Positions 34,775 through 44,194 of a stretch of 64,000 nucleotides of DNA are shown piece after piece. Location: positions 3,658,001 through 3,722,000 of the forward strand of contig NZ_CP014015.2 in assembly GCF_001559075.2 (NCBI RefSeq). Reading direction: 5' to 3'. The stretch comes from Citrobacter amalonaticus (lineage in GTDB: Bacteria; Pseudomonadota; Gammaproteobacteria; Enterobacterales; Enterobacteriaceae). The notes beneath the pieces were generated by a model, which did not search any database, was not told where the DNA came from, and was given only the letters and a program-made list of their open reading frames with translations. The first letter of the stretch is position 1. Every line of letters begins with the position of its first letter. Made by a program: the position numbers and the translations under genes.

Positions 34775-36535
34775 TTATTTTGACCAAAATGAAGATTTTG
34801 CGCGCTGCAACTTCTCATAGGCCTTCAACAGCGACTGGTGTGACGCGAATGCGTGCAAATCGCTGTCAACCGGCTGCAGGCCATAAAAGGCCGCTTCACC
34901 GCTCAATGCTGCGCTGGCGGCTTCGACGGCATCTGCGCCATACATACGCACAAACGCGTTCAGATACTGCAGCGGTTCACGTTCTTCTTCCTGTGACAGC
35001 AGTAACAGCGTTTGCAGGCAACGGTAATAATTCGCCCGCTCAGCGCTAAAGATCGACGTATTAAATTCCATCGTCCATTCGGTCCAGATCAGCGCTTGTT
35101 CCAGATCGCCACCTGCCAGCGCCAGCATCGCTTTCAGTTCACCAATACGCAGGGTGTACCAGCCGTTATCTGAACCGGTTGCCAGGCCTAACAGTTCACG
35201 AACGCGGGTGAAATCATCAAACCCTTCTTCATCGAGCTGCTCAATCAGATTGAGATAGTCTTCTTTATCCCAGCGACTGTTCGGCAGTGAGAGCAGGGTC
35301 TCGCGCAGATGGGCACCCATGGCATTGTTGGCTAACCACAGATCTTCAGCAGGATAAATATCAGACATCCCCGGAACGATGATCCGACAGGCGTAGACAC
35401 CGAGATGCTCGTAATCGGCGATGTACACCTCCTTATCTTCCGCGTTGAAGATCGCCATCAGGGTGGCAAACTCTTCTTCTGTGGTACCGGAGAAACTCCA
35501 GTCAACAAACGGGTAGTCAGCGTCCTGCTTGAACAGATCCCAGGAGATCAGCCCGCTGGAGTCAATGAAGTGCGTTTCCAGGTTGGTATGCTCTGCCACT
35601 TCTTCATCGTCGAAGGTCGGCGGCGTGAAAACATCGAGATCTTTCAGACCACGACCCTGCAGCAGTTCCGTCACGGTACGCTCCAGTGCGACACCAAAAT
35701 CAGGGTGCGCGCCGAAAGAGGCGAAGCAGGTGCCGTTAGCCGGATTGAACAACACGACGCAGATGACCGGATACTGACCGCCCAGAGAACCGTCGTAGGC
35801 AAAGATTGGGAAACCTTCCGCTTCCAGTGTTGCAATAGATTCCACCACTGCCGGGTAGCGTGCCAGCACGTCGGCCGGAATTTCCGGCAGGCTGATGCTT
35901 TCAGCAATAATGCGATTCTTCACGTAACGCTCAAAGACTTCAGACAGCCCCTGCACGCGCGCTTCGTTGCGGGTGTTACCGGCGGACATCCCGTTTGAGA
36001 CGTACAGATTGCCGATAATGTTCATTGGAATATAGACGGTCTGGTTATCCGACTGGCGGGTAAACGGCAGGCCGCAGATACCACGCTCTTCGTTGCCAGA
36101 CTGCAGGTCGATCAGCATGCTACCGGTCAGTTCGTTCTCGGGATCGTAGAAAGCACGCAGACGCGCATCCAGCAGACCATCCGGTACGTCATCATTTTCG
36201 GTCAGCGGGAACCATTTCTCGTTCGGATAATGCACGAACGGACCATTGGCGATGGTTTCACCCAGCCAGAAATCGGCAAAGAAATAGTTGGTGGACAGAC
36301 GCTCAAAATATTCACCCAACGCCGAGGCCAGCGCGGCTTTTTTCGTCGCCCCTTTGCCGTTGGTAAAGCACAGCGCACACTCTTTATCGCGAATGTGCAC
36401 GGACCAGACGTTCGGCACCGGATTCAGCCACGAGGCCTCTTCAATGTGGAAGCCGAGATCGAGCAGTTTCTGCTGGAAGCGAGCGATGGAGTCTTCCAGA
36501 GCGGCGTCTTTGCCGGGGATAAATGTTTGCGTCAT
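34775..36535 (-). CDS. ycaO: YcaO, ATP-dependent cyclodehydratase-like protein
   Basis: 586 residues, the E. coli length. The N-terminal two-thirds is the YcaO ATP-binding fold, with characteristic GKGATKKAALASALGEYFERLS and GMSAGNTRNEARVQGLSEVFERY. The C-terminal third is a helical repeat region. It is the founder of the family that makes azolines in peptide natural products, but in E. coli it assists RimO in beta-methylthiolation of ribosomal protein S12. The frame is open 28 codons beyond, but MTQTFIPGKDAALED at 36535 is the known start. No peptide precursor gene is nearby. Confidence 0.96.
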   Translation of the reverse strand: MTQTFIPGKDAALEDSIARFQQKLLDLGFHIEEASWLNPVPNVWSVHIRDKECALCFTNGKGATKKAALASALGEYFERLSTNYFFADFWLGETIANGPFVHYPNEKWFPLTENDDVPDGLLDARLRAFYDPENELTGSMLIDLQSGNEERGICGLPFTRQSDNQTVYIPMNIIGNLYVSNGMSAGNTRNEARVQGLSEVFERYVKNRIIAESISLPEIPADVLARYPAVVESIATLEAEGFPIFAYDGSLGGQYPVICVVLFNPANGTCFASFGAHPDFGVALERTVTELLQGRGLKDLDVFTPPTFDDEEVAEHTNLETHFIDSSGLISWDLFKQDADYPFVDWSFSGTTEEEFATLMAIFNAEDKEVYIADYEHLGVYACRIIVPGMSDIYPAEDLWLANNAMGAHLRETLLSLPNSRWDKEDYLNLIEQLDEEGFDDFTRVRELLGLATGSDNGWYTLRIGELKAMLALAGGDLEQALIWTEWTMEFNTSIFSAERANYYRCLQTLLLLSQEEEREPLQYLNAFVRMYGADAVEAASAALSGEAAFYGLQPVDSDLHAFASHQSLLKAYEKLQRAKSSFWSK

Positions 36536-36670
36536 GAAAATCACTTTTGTCGTACGGAAAGCGCGCAATGATACGGGTTTTATGTGGCTGACGCTATCGC
36601 CGCCACGGACGCGGCGCAAATAAAAGTTTTGGCTATGCTTTTATCCACTACCCGCGTTAAGGGCATAAAA

Positions 36671-37363
36671 ATGAAAGCATTTGATTTACAACGGATGGCG
36701 CTCGACAAAGTGCCCCTGGAGTTCCTCTGGGAAGTCGCACTGCGCAGTCTCTACACCTTTATTCTGGTGTTTCTGTTTCTTAAACTGACGGGGCGGCGCG
36801 GTGTGCGGCAGATGTCGTTATTCGAAGTGCTGATCATTCTGACGCTGGGGTCGGCGGCGGGAGACGTGGCCTTTTATGACGATGTTCCCATGCTGCCGGT
36901 GCTGGTGGTCTTTATCACGCTGGCGATTTTGTACCGGCTGGTGATGTGGCTGATGGCGCGCAGCGAAACGCTGGAGGATCTGCTGGAAGGCAAACCCGTC
37001 GTGATCATCGAAGACGGCGAGTTAGCCTGGTCGAAGCTCGGCAACGCCAACATGACCGAGTTTGAGTTCTTTATGGAGTTGCGACTGAACGGCGTTGAGC
37101 AACTGGGGCAGGTCAGACTGGCGATCCTCGAAACGAACGGGCAAATCAGCGTCTATTTCTTTGCAGACGAAAAGGTGAAGCCTGGACTCAGCATTCTGCC
37201 GGAATATTGTACGCAGCGTTTCAGGGTCATGCCGGAAGCGGGAGATTACGCCTGTGTGCGCTGCAGTGAAGTGATCCGTATGAGTGCCGGCGATAGCCAA
37301 TTTTGTCCACGCTGCAAAAATCCAGAATGGTCGAAGGCCAGTCGGGCAAAACGGGTCGTCTGA
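36671..37363 (+). CDS. ycaP: YcaP, DUF421 membrane protein with zinc ribbon
   Basis: 230 residues. Three hydrophobic helices (about 20-115), then the DUF421 cytoplasmic domain with GKPVVIIEDGELAWSKLG and MTEFEFFMELRLNGV, and a C-terminal Cys pair set (CVRC and CPRC) that looks like a zinc ribbon. Function unknown; the family occurs widely in inner membranes. The frame is open 29 codons earlier across the ycaO promoter side; MKAFDLQRMALDK at 36671 is the E. coli start. Divergent from ycaO. Confidence 0.95.
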   Translation: MKAFDLQRMALDKVPLEFLWEVALRSLYTFILVFLFLKLTGRRGVRQMSLFEVLIILTLGSAAGDVAFYDDVPMLPVLVVFITLAILYRLVMWLMARSETLEDLLEGKPVVIIEDGELAWSKLGNANMTEFEFFMELRLNGVEQLGQVRLAILETNGQISVYFFADEKVKPGLSILPEYCTQRFRVMPEAGDYACVRCSEVIRMSAGDSQFCPRCKNPEWSKASRAKRVV

Positions 37364-37566
37364 CAGCAAAAATATCGGTCTTTTATCGTCAATCCCGAAG
37401 ATTCTGTTGTGTGAGCGAACACTCATTTTTGCTCTGCTCAGTTTTAGCCATTGCGGCGCGTGTCACTGAATGATAAAACCGATATCCACAGGAATAACTT
37501 ATACCCAGTGTCTGTTCATGTACGAAAAGAGGTTGGGTTAATAACAACGCAACGTGGTGAGGGGAA

Positions 37567-38655
37567 ATGGCTCAGGTCTTCAATTTTAGTTCAGGTCCGG
37601 CAATGTTACCGGCAGACGTGCTTAAACTGGCTCAAAAGGATCTTTGTGACTGGAACGGTCTTGGTACGTCCGTCATGGAAGTGAGCCATCGCGGCAAAGA
37701 ATTCATCCAGGTCGCGCAAGAAGCGGAGCAGGATTTTCGCGATCTGTTAAATATCCCCTCCAACTACAAAGTGCTGTTTTGTCACGGCGGCGGTCGCGGC
37801 CAGTTTTCCGCCATTCCGCTGAACATTCTGGGCGACAAAACCACGGCTGACTATGTTGATGCCGGCTACTGGGCAGCCAGCGCCGTCAAAGAAGCGAAAA
37901 AATACTGCACGCCGAATGTGATCGACGCCAAAGTCTCGGTCGATGGCCTGCGCGGCGTGAAGCCGATGAGCGAGTGGCAGCTTTCTGCTGATGCCGCGTA
38001 TCTGCATTACTGCCCGAACGAAACCATCGATGGTATCGCCATTAACGAAACGCCCAATTTTGGTTCCGATGTGGTGGTGACCGCCGATTTCTCCTCAACC
38101 ATTCTCTCCGGACCGCTGGATGTTTCCCGCTATGGCATCATTTATGCGGGCGCACAGAAGAACATTGGCCCGGCGGGTCTGACGCTCGTTATTGTACGCG
38201 AAGATTTACTGGGTAAAGCGAATGTGGCCTGTCCGTCGATCCTCGATTATTCCGTCCTGAACGACAATGACTCTATGTTCAATACGCCGCCGACCTTCGC
38301 CTGGTACCTTTCCGGCCTGGTGTTCAAATGGCTGAAAGCCAATGGCGGCGTGGAAGCGATGGATAAAATCAATCAGCAAAAAGCAGAACTGCTGTATGGC
38401 GTGATTGATAACAGCGACTTCTATCGGAATGATGTCGCGAAAGCGAACCGTTCACGTATGAACGTGCCGTTCCAGTTGGCTGACAGCGCGCTGGATAAGA
38501 TCTTCCTGGAAGAGTCTTTTGCCGCCGGTCTGCACGCGCTGAAAGGCCACCGCGTTGTCGGCGGTATGCGTGCCTCCATCTATAACGCGATGCCGCTGGA
38601 AGGGGTAAAAGCACTTGCCGATTTCATGGCTGATTTCGAGCGTCGCCGCGGCTAA
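37567..38655 (+). CDS. serC: Phosphoserine aminotransferase
   Basis: 362 residues, class V PLP aminotransferase. The lysine that binds PLP lies in IIYAGAQKNIGPAG. It makes phosphoserine from 3-phosphohydroxypyruvate, and also 4-phosphohydroxythreonine for pyridoxal phosphate synthesis. First gene of serC-aroA, with a terminator between the two. In E. coli serC is activated by Lrp and lowered by CRP. A partial CRP-like site (TGTGA-N6-ACTCA) lies at 37410-37425. Confidence 0.98.
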   Translation: MAQVFNFSSGPAMLPADVLKLAQKDLCDWNGLGTSVMEVSHRGKEFIQVAQEAEQDFRDLLNIPSNYKVLFCHGGGRGQFSAIPLNILGDKTTADYVDAGYWAASAVKEAKKYCTPNVIDAKVSVDGLRGVKPMSEWQLSADAAYLHYCPNETIDGIAINETPNFGSDVVVTADFSSTILSGPLDVSRYGIIYAGAQKNIGPAGLTLVIVREDLLGKANVACPSILDYSVLNDNDSMFNTPPTFAWYLSGLVFKWLKANGGVEAMDKINQQKAELLYGVIDNSDFYRNDVAKANRSRMNVPFQLADSALDKIFLEESFAAGLHALKGHRVVGGMRASIYNAMPLEGVKALADFMADFERRRG

Positions 38656-38673
38656 TCTGGTGTCTCTTTTCAT

Positions 38674-38700
38674 CCCCACAGCCTTGTCTGTGGGGTTTTT
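38674..38700 (+). terminator. Hairpin between serC and aroA (partial terminator)
   Basis: An eight-base-pair stem CCCCACAG/CTGTGGGG and five T, 18 bases past the serC stop. Since aroA has no clear promoter in the remaining 30 bases, it probably lowers rather than stops read-through into aroA. Confidence 0.85.
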
Positions 38701-38727
38701 ATTTCTGTCTTTTGAGAGTTGAGTTTC

Positions 38728-40011
38728 ATGGAATCCCTGACGTTACAACCCATCGCACGGGTCGATGGCACGATTAATCTGCCAGGCTCGAAGAGCGTAT
38801 CTAACCGCGCGCTGTTACTGGCGGCGTTAGCACATGGCACCACCGCGCTGACCAACCTGTTAGACAGCGATGACGTTCGCCATATGCTCAATGCACTGAG
38901 TGCGTTGGGGATTGATTACACCCTGTCTGCGGATCGCACCCGCTGCGAAATCACGGGTAACGCAGGTCCTCTGCACGCCGAAGGCGCATTAGAGCTGTTT
39001 CTGGGCAATGCCGGAACGGCGATGCGACCGCTGGCCGCCGCGCTGTGCCTTGGCGCAAACGACATTGTGCTGACCGGCGAACCGCGTATGAAAGAGCGCC
39101 CGATTGGTCATCTGGTCGATGCGCTGCGTCAGGGTGGGGCGAACATTGAGTATCTGGAGCAGGAAAATTATCCGCCGCTTCGACTGCGTGGCGGATTTAC
39201 CGGCGGACAGGTTGAGGTTGACGGCAGCGTCTCCAGCCAGTTTCTCACCGCGCTGCTGATGACCGCGCCTCTGGCACCGCAAGATACGGTAATAAGTATC
39301 AAAGGCGATCTGGTGTCGAAACCGTATATCGATATCACGCTGAACCTGATGAAAACCTTTGGCGTTGAGATAGAGAACCAAAGCTATCAGCGCTTCGTGG
39401 TTAAAGGGGGTCAGCAGTACCGCTCTCCGGGCCACTACCTGGTTGAAGGGGATGCTTCATCGGCCTCCTATTTCCTCGCAGCAGGCGCCATTAAAGGCGG
39501 AACGGTGAAAGTGACCGGGATTGGCCGCAACAGCATGCAGGGTGATATTCGCTTTGCCGATGTGCTGGAGAAAATGGGCGCGACCGTCACCTGGGGTGAC
39601 GACTTTATCGCCTGTACCCGTGGTGAACTCAACGCCATCGATATGGACATGAACCACATCCCGGATGCGGCGATGACCATTGCCACCGCAGCGCTGTTTG
39701 CCAAAGGCACGACGACGCTTCGCAACATCTATAACTGGCGCGTCAAAGAGACTGACCGTCTGTTTGCGATGGCAACCGAACTGCGTAAAGTTGGCGCAGA
39801 CGTGGAAGAGGGGCATGATTTTATTCGCATCACGCCGCCGGCACAGCTGAAGTTTGCCGAAATTGGCACCTATAACGATCACCGTATGGCAATGTGTTTC
39901 TCGCTGGTGGCGTTATCTGACACGCCGGTCACGATCCTTGACCCGAAATGTACCGCTAAGACTTTCCCTGATTATTTCGAACAGTTGGCGCGTATCAGTA
40001 CCCCTGCCTGA
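38728..40011 (+). CDS. aroA: EPSP synthase (3-phosphoshikimate 1-carboxyvinyltransferase)
   Basis: 427 residues, the E. coli length. Key motifs: LPGSKSVSNRALLLAALA at the N-terminus, LGNAGTAMRPLAAAL (phosphoenolpyruvate and glyphosate site; normal Gly and Pro, so the usual sensitive type), and the C-terminal TDRLFAMATELRKVGA and YNDHRMAM. Sixth step of the shikimate pathway. The frame is open three codons earlier from a TTG; the ATG at 38728 matches the family. Confidence 0.98.
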   Translation: MESLTLQPIARVDGTINLPGSKSVSNRALLLAALAHGTTALTNLLDSDDVRHMLNALSALGIDYTLSADRTRCEITGNAGPLHAEGALELFLGNAGTAMRPLAAALCLGANDIVLTGEPRMKERPIGHLVDALRQGGANIEYLEQENYPPLRLRGGFTGGQVEVDGSVSSQFLTALLMTAPLAPQDTVISIKGDLVSKPYIDITLNLMKTFGVEIENQSYQRFVVKGGQQYRSPGHYLVEGDASSASYFLAAGAIKGGTVKVTGIGRNSMQGDIRFADVLEKMGATVTWGDDFIACTRGELNAIDMDMNHIPDAAMTIATAALFAKGTTTLRNIYNWRVKETDRLFAMATELRKVGADVEEGHDFIRITPPAQLKFAEIGTYNDHRMAMCFSLVALSDTPVTILDPKCTAKTFPDYFEQLARISTPA

Positions 40012-40154
40012 TTTTTCTCTTCGCGCCGGTCAACTGGCTGGCGCGATATCGTCTGTATCTGTACTTTTTTCCTGCTACTGCCGATGCTAACGTGTTGATG
40101 ATTTAATTTTTTGATTTATATAAATTTTATTATAAACATCAACGGAAGATTAGC

Positions 40155-40916
40155 ATGAAAAATAAATCACTCCTGATTACTATTGCAGTATCCGCCGCGC
40201 TGCTGGCGGGATGTAAAAACGGCGTTAATGGTGACATGCTCGCCAGTTCGGGCATGTCCGCATATAAAGCGGCCACACTTTCTGACGCCGATGTCAAAAC
40301 GTTGTCCAGCAACTCCTGCAAACAGATGGATAGCCAGAATCAACTGGCGGGAACCGGCAGTAAATACACCGCTCGCCTGGGCAAGATTGCCAAAGCACTG
40401 GGAAATAATATTGATGGTACTCCGGTCGATTATAAGGTCTACATCACTTCCGACGTCAATGCATGGGCAATGGCGAACGGCTGTGTCCGCGTCTATTCCG
40501 GGTTGATGGATTTGATGACCGATAATGAAATCGAAGGGGTATTAGGTCATGAGTTAGGTCACGTCTCTTTAGGGCATTCCCGTAAAGCAATGCAGACGGC
40601 TTACGCCACACTGGCCGCGCGTGATGCTATTTCTGCCACCAGCGGCGTCGCTTCACAACTCTCTCAGTCGCAGTTAGGCGATTTGGCTGAAGGCGTAATC
40701 AACTCGGCGTTCTCCCGCAGTCAGGAATCTGAGGCTGATGACTTCTCCTATGATCTGATGAAAAAACGTGGCATCAATACGCAAGGGTTAGTGAGCGCAT
40801 TCGATAAGTTAGCCACAATGGATGCCGACCATGCTAAATCCCTGATGGATTCCCACCCGGCGTCAGCCGACCGCGCTCAGCATATGCGTGACCGTATCGC
40901 TGAAGATAAAAAGTAA
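40155..40916 (+). CDS. ycaL: YcaL, M48-family metalloprotease lipoprotein
   Basis: 253 residues. It has a signal peptide with lipobox LLAG-Cys20, a zinc site HELGH at 132-136 (in GVLGHELGHVSLGH), and a later zinc ligand Glu in SQESEADDFSYDLM. In E. coli YcaL sits in the periplasm at the outer membrane, and helps degrade stalled LptD. It belongs with LoiP and BepA. It has its own start between aroA and cmk. Confidence 0.94.
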   Translation: MKNKSLLITIAVSAALLAGCKNGVNGDMLASSGMSAYKAATLSDADVKTLSSNSCKQMDSQNQLAGTGSKYTARLGKIAKALGNNIDGTPVDYKVYITSDVNAWAMANGCVRVYSGLMDLMTDNEIEGVLGHELGHVSLGHSRKAMQTAYATLAARDAISATSGVASQLSQSQLGDLAEGVINSAFSRSQESEADDFSYDLMKKRGINTQGLVSAFDKLATMDADHAKSLMDSHPASADRAQHMRDRIAEDKK

Positions 40917-41014
40917 AACATTGTCATCTTTCGGGCTGGTTTCTCCCCGGCCCGCTATAATTGCGCAATTATTCTTCACCTGGTGACAGACTAAACCGGT
41001 TTTTGCACACAATG

Positions 41015-41044
41015 TTAACGATTGTGGGCGTTGGCGCGTATAAT
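41015..41044 (+). promoter_or_regulatory. Likely cmk-rpsA promoter
   Basis: TATAAT at 41039-41044 is a perfect -10. The best -35 is TTAACG at 41015-41020 (four of six, 18-base spacing). It lies 45 bases before cmk, with a GC-rich stretch after the -10. Confidence 0.6.
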
Positions 41045-41088
41045 GCGCGGCGTTTACGTTAACAGAACGCCTGTTTAAGGAGATAAAG

Positions 41089-41772
41089 ATGACGGCAATT
41101 GCCCCGGTAATTACCATTGATGGCCCAAGCGGTGCAGGAAAAGGCACCTTGTGCAAAGCGATGGCGGAAGCATTGCAATGGCATCTGTTGGACTCTGGCG
41201 CAATCTATCGCGTGCTGGCGCTGGCGGCATTACATCATCATGTCGATGTTGCATCGGAAGACGCGCTGGTTCCGCTGGCAACCCATCTCGATGTCCGCTT
41301 TGTCTCAACCGACGGAAATCTGGAAGTGATCCTGGAAGGGGAAGACGTCAGCGGTGAAATCCGCACGCAGGAAGTCGCCAATGCCGCCTCTCAGGTCGCC
41401 GCGTTCCCTCGTGTACGTGAGGCGCTGCTGCGTCGTCAACGCGCTTTCCGTGAAGCGCCGGGACTGATCGCGGATGGACGTGATATGGGGACGGTGGTTT
41501 TCCCGGATGCGCCGGTCAAAATTTTCCTTGACGCCTCCTCGGAAGAACGTGCGTATCGCCGTATGCTACAGTTGCAGGAGAAGGGCTTTAGTGTTAACTT
41601 TGAACGCCTTTTGGCCGAGATCAAAGAACGTGACGATCGCGACCGAAACCGTGCTGTAGCGCCGCTGGTTCCCGCTGCTGATGCTTTAGTTTTAGATTCC
41701 ACACGATTAAGCATTGAGCAAGTGATTGAAAAAGCGCTACAATACGCGCGCCAAAAACTGGCACTCGCTTAA
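41089..41772 (+). CDS. cmk: CMP/dCMP kinase
   Basis: 227 residues, the E. coli length. Walker A is GPSGAGKG (12-19). The family sequence DGRDMGTVVFPDAPVKIFL and the Arg-rich lid region (KERDDRDRNRAVAPLV) are present. It phosphorylates CMP and dCMP for nucleotide recycling. AAGGAG ahead of the ATG is strong. Upstream of rpsA in the usual order, and partly co-transcribed with it in E. coli. Confidence 0.98.
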   Translation: MTAIAPVITIDGPSGAGKGTLCKAMAEALQWHLLDSGAIYRVLALAALHHHVDVASEDALVPLATHLDVRFVSTDGNLEVILEGEDVSGEIRTQEVANAASQVAAFPRVREALLRRQRAFREAPGLIADGRDMGTVVFPDAPVKIFLDASSEERAYRRMLQLQEKGFSVNFERLLAEIKERDDRDRNRAVAPLVPAADALVLDSTRLSIEQVIEKALQYARQKLALA

Positions 41773-41885
41773 AAGCGACCGAATTTGCAGTACCCCCGTT
41801 GCAATGGAATGACAGCGGGTATGTTAAACAACCCCATCCGGCACGGAGCCAGGTGGACGTTAAATATGAAACCTGAAGATTAAAC

Positions 41886-43559
41886 ATGACTGAATCTTTT
41901 GCTCAACTGTTTGAAGAATCCTTAAAAGAAATCGAAACCCGTCCGGGTTCCATCGTTCGCGGTGTTGTTGTTGCTATCGACAAAGACGTTGTTCTGGTTG
42001 ATGCAGGCCTGAAATCTGAATCTGCAATCCCTGCAGAGCAGTTCAAGAACGCAGCCGGCGAACTGGAAATCCAGGTGGGCGACGAAGTTGACGTTGCTCT
42101 GGATGCAGTAGAAGACGGCTTCGGTGAAACACTGCTGTCTCGTGAAAAAGCGAAACGTCACGAAGCATGGATCACGCTGGAAAAAGCTTACGAAGATGCT
42201 GAAACTGTTACCGGTGTTATCAACGGCAAAGTTAAGGGCGGCTTCACTGTTGAGCTGAACGGTATTCGTGCGTTCCTGCCAGGTTCACTGGTAGACGTTC
42301 GTCCGGTGCGCGATACGCTGCACCTGGAAGGCAAAGAGCTTGAATTCAAAGTCATCAAGCTGGATCAGAAACGCAACAACGTTGTTGTTTCTCGTCGTGC
42401 CGTGATCGAATCCGAAAACAGCGCAGAGCGCGATCAGCTGCTGGAAAACCTGCAGGAAGGCATGGAAGTTAAAGGTATCGTTAAGAACCTCACTGACTAC
42501 GGTGCATTCGTTGATCTGGGTGGCGTTGACGGCCTGCTGCACATCACCGATATGGCATGGAAACGCGTTAAGCATCCGAGCGAAATCGTAAACGTTGGCG
42601 ACGAAATCACTGTTAAAGTGCTGAAGTTCGACCGCGAACGTACCCGTGTATCTCTGGGCCTGAAACAACTGGGCGAAGATCCGTGGGTCGCTATCGCTAA
42701 GCGTTATCCGGAAGGTACCAAACTGACCGGTCGCGTAACCAACCTGACCGACTACGGCTGCTTCGTTGAAATCGAAGAAGGCGTTGAAGGCCTGGTTCAC
42801 GTTTCCGAAATGGACTGGACCAACAAAAACATCCACCCGTCCAAAGTTGTTAACGTTGGCGACGTAGTGGAAGTTATGGTTCTGGATATCGACGAAGAAC
42901 GTCGTCGTATCTCCCTGGGCCTGAAGCAGTGCAAATCTAACCCATGGCAGCAGTTCGCGGAAACCCACAACAAGGGCGACCGTGTTGAAGGTAAAATCAA
43001 GTCTATCACTGACTTCGGTATCTTCATCGGCCTGGACGGCGGCATCGACGGCCTGGTTCACCTGTCTGACATCTCCTGGAACGTTGCAGGCGAAGAAGCA
43101 GTTCGTGAATACAAAAAAGGCGACGAAATCGCAGCAGTTGTTCTGCAGGTTGACGCAGAGCGCGAGCGTATCTCTCTGGGCGTTAAACAGCTGGCAGAAG
43201 ATCCGTTCAACAACTGGGTTGCACTGAATAAGAAAGGCGCAATCGTAAACGGTAAAGTGACTGCAGTTGACGCGAAAGGCGCAACCGTAGAACTGGCTGA
43301 CGGCGTTGAAGGTTACCTGCGCGCTTCTGAAGCATCCCGTGACCGCGTTGAAGACGCTACCCTGGTTCTGAGCGTGGGTGACGACGTTGAAGCTAAATTC
43401 ACCGGCGTTGACCGTAAGAACCGTGCAATCAGCCTGTCTGTTCGTGCTAAAGACGAAGCTGATGAGAAAGATGCCATCGCAACTGTTAACAAACAGGAAG
43501 ATGCAAACTTCTCGAACAACGCAATGGCTGAAGCTTTCAAAGCAGCTAAAGGCGAGTAA
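41886..43559 (+). CDS. rpsA: Ribosomal protein S1
   Basis: 557 residues with six S1 (OB-fold) repeats. The later four show the repeated pattern LTDYGAFVDL or LTDYGCFVEI or ITDFGIFIGL, each ending near RISLGLKQ. It binds mRNA at the 30S platform and helps unfold leaders. Codon use is highly biased. The leader before the ATG has only a weak GAAG site, as is typical for rpsA, which represses its own translation. A hairpin and a promoter for ihfB follow. Confidence 0.98.
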   Translation: MTESFAQLFEESLKEIETRPGSIVRGVVVAIDKDVVLVDAGLKSESAIPAEQFKNAAGELEIQVGDEVDVALDAVEDGFGETLLSREKAKRHEAWITLEKAYEDAETVTGVINGKVKGGFTVELNGIRAFLPGSLVDVRPVRDTLHLEGKELEFKVIKLDQKRNNVVVSRRAVIESENSAERDQLLENLQEGMEVKGIVKNLTDYGAFVDLGGVDGLLHITDMAWKRVKHPSEIVNVGDEITVKVLKFDRERTRVSLGLKQLGEDPWVAIAKRYPEGTKLTGRVTNLTDYGCFVEIEEGVEGLVHVSEMDWTNKNIHPSKVVNVGDVVEVMVLDIDEERRRISLGLKQCKSNPWQQFAETHNKGDRVEGKIKSITDFGIFIGLDGGIDGLVHLSDISWNVAGEEAVREYKKGDEIAAVVLQVDAERERISLGVKQLAEDPFNNWVALNKKGAIVNGKVTAVDAKGATVELADGVEGYLRASEASRDRVEDATLVLSVGDDVEAKFTGVDRKNRAISLSVRAKDEADEKDAIATVNKQEDANFSNNAMAEAFKAAKGE

Positions 43560-43569
43560 TTCTTTGAAA

Positions 43570-43592
43570 CTTCGGGAGGTTTCATCCCGAAG
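43570..43592 (+). terminator. Hairpin after rpsA
   Basis: An eight-base-pair stem CTTCGGGA/TCCCGAAG with a 7-base loop, 11 bases after the rpsA stop. No T run, so it may protect the 3' end or attenuate rather than end transcription. Confidence 0.5.
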
Positions 43593-43606
43593 TCAGATGA
43601 GAATAC

Positions 43607-43635
43607 TTGACAGATTATAGAATTCGTTCTGTAAT
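43607..43635 (+). promoter_or_regulatory. ihfB promoter
   Basis: TTGACA at 43607-43612, 17 bases, TGTAAT at 43630-43635: near-perfect sigma-70 boxes, 72 bases before the ihfB ATG. Confidence 0.75.
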
Positions 43636-43643
43636 CAATGACA

Positions 43644-43665
43644 AAGGGCGGCTACGGCCGCCCTT
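43644..43665 (+). terminator. Stable GC-rich hairpin in the ihfB leader
   Basis: A nine-base-pair stem AAGGGCGGC/GCCGCCCTT with a TACG loop, followed by AATCA without a T run. It lies about where the ihfB transcript would begin, so a role in the leader is as likely as partial termination. Confidence 0.45.
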
Positions 43666-43706
43666 AATCAATGCAACAGCAGCAGCTTATTGGAACCGGA
43701 GGAATC

Positions 43707-43991
43707 ATGACCAAGTCAGAATTGATTGAAAGACTTGCCACTCAGCAATCTCATATTCCCGCGAAAGCGGTTGAAGATGCAGTCAAAGAGATGCTGGAGC
43801 ATATGGCCTCGACTCTTGCACAGGGCGAGCGTATTGAAATCCGCGGTTTCGGCAGCTTTTCTTTGCACTACCGTGCACCACGTACCGGGCGTAACCCGAA
43901 GACTGGCGACAAAGTGGATCTGGAAGGGAAATACGTTCCGCACTTTAAGCCGGGTAAAGAACTGCGCGATCGCGCCAATATTTACGGTTAA
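43707..43991 (+). CDS. ihfB: IHF beta subunit
   Basis: 94 residues, an HU-family protein. The DNA-inserting arm is around GRNPKTGDKVDLEGKYVPHF, with the proline that wedges between base pairs. With IhfA it bends DNA sharply at specific sites. The frame is open from 43671; the start at 43707 follows CCGGAGGAATC and gives the family length. A terminator follows. Confidence 0.98.
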   Translation: MTKSELIERLATQQSHIPAKAVEDAVKEMLEHMASTLAQGERIEIRGFGSFSLHYRAPRTGRNPKTGDKVDLEGKYVPHFKPGKELRDRANIYG

Positions 43992-44015
43992 GTTTTTCGC
44001 AAAACATAACCTCAG

Positions 44016-44040
44016 AAAAGCACCTTTACGGTGCTTTTTT
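44016..44040 (+). terminator. ihfB terminator
   Basis: A nine-base-pair stem AAAAGCACC/GGTGCTTTT with a TTTAC loop and continuing T run, 25 bases after the ihfB stop. Confidence 0.92.
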
Positions 44041-44194
44041 CTTGCCTTTTTTCAGCCCTGGAATGCTGCTCGCATTTCATGTTGCACATTGCCGGCTGGC
44101 GATGAAAATCGCGGAATCATGGCCGTAAATCCTTCATTCCCCTCCTGACAATCCCGGTTCAGACCTGCACACTGCTGCCAACACGGAGGTGTGT

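Noticed and set aside
34775..36535. YcaO as part of a peptide natural-product cluster
   Set aside because: It is the housekeeping E. coli-type YcaO in its usual place. No precursor peptide, dehydrogenase or exporter gene is next to it.
37410..37425. CRP site upstream of serC
   Set aside because: Only one half matches (TGTGA); the other half is ACTCA. Mentioned in the serC entry but not called as a feature.
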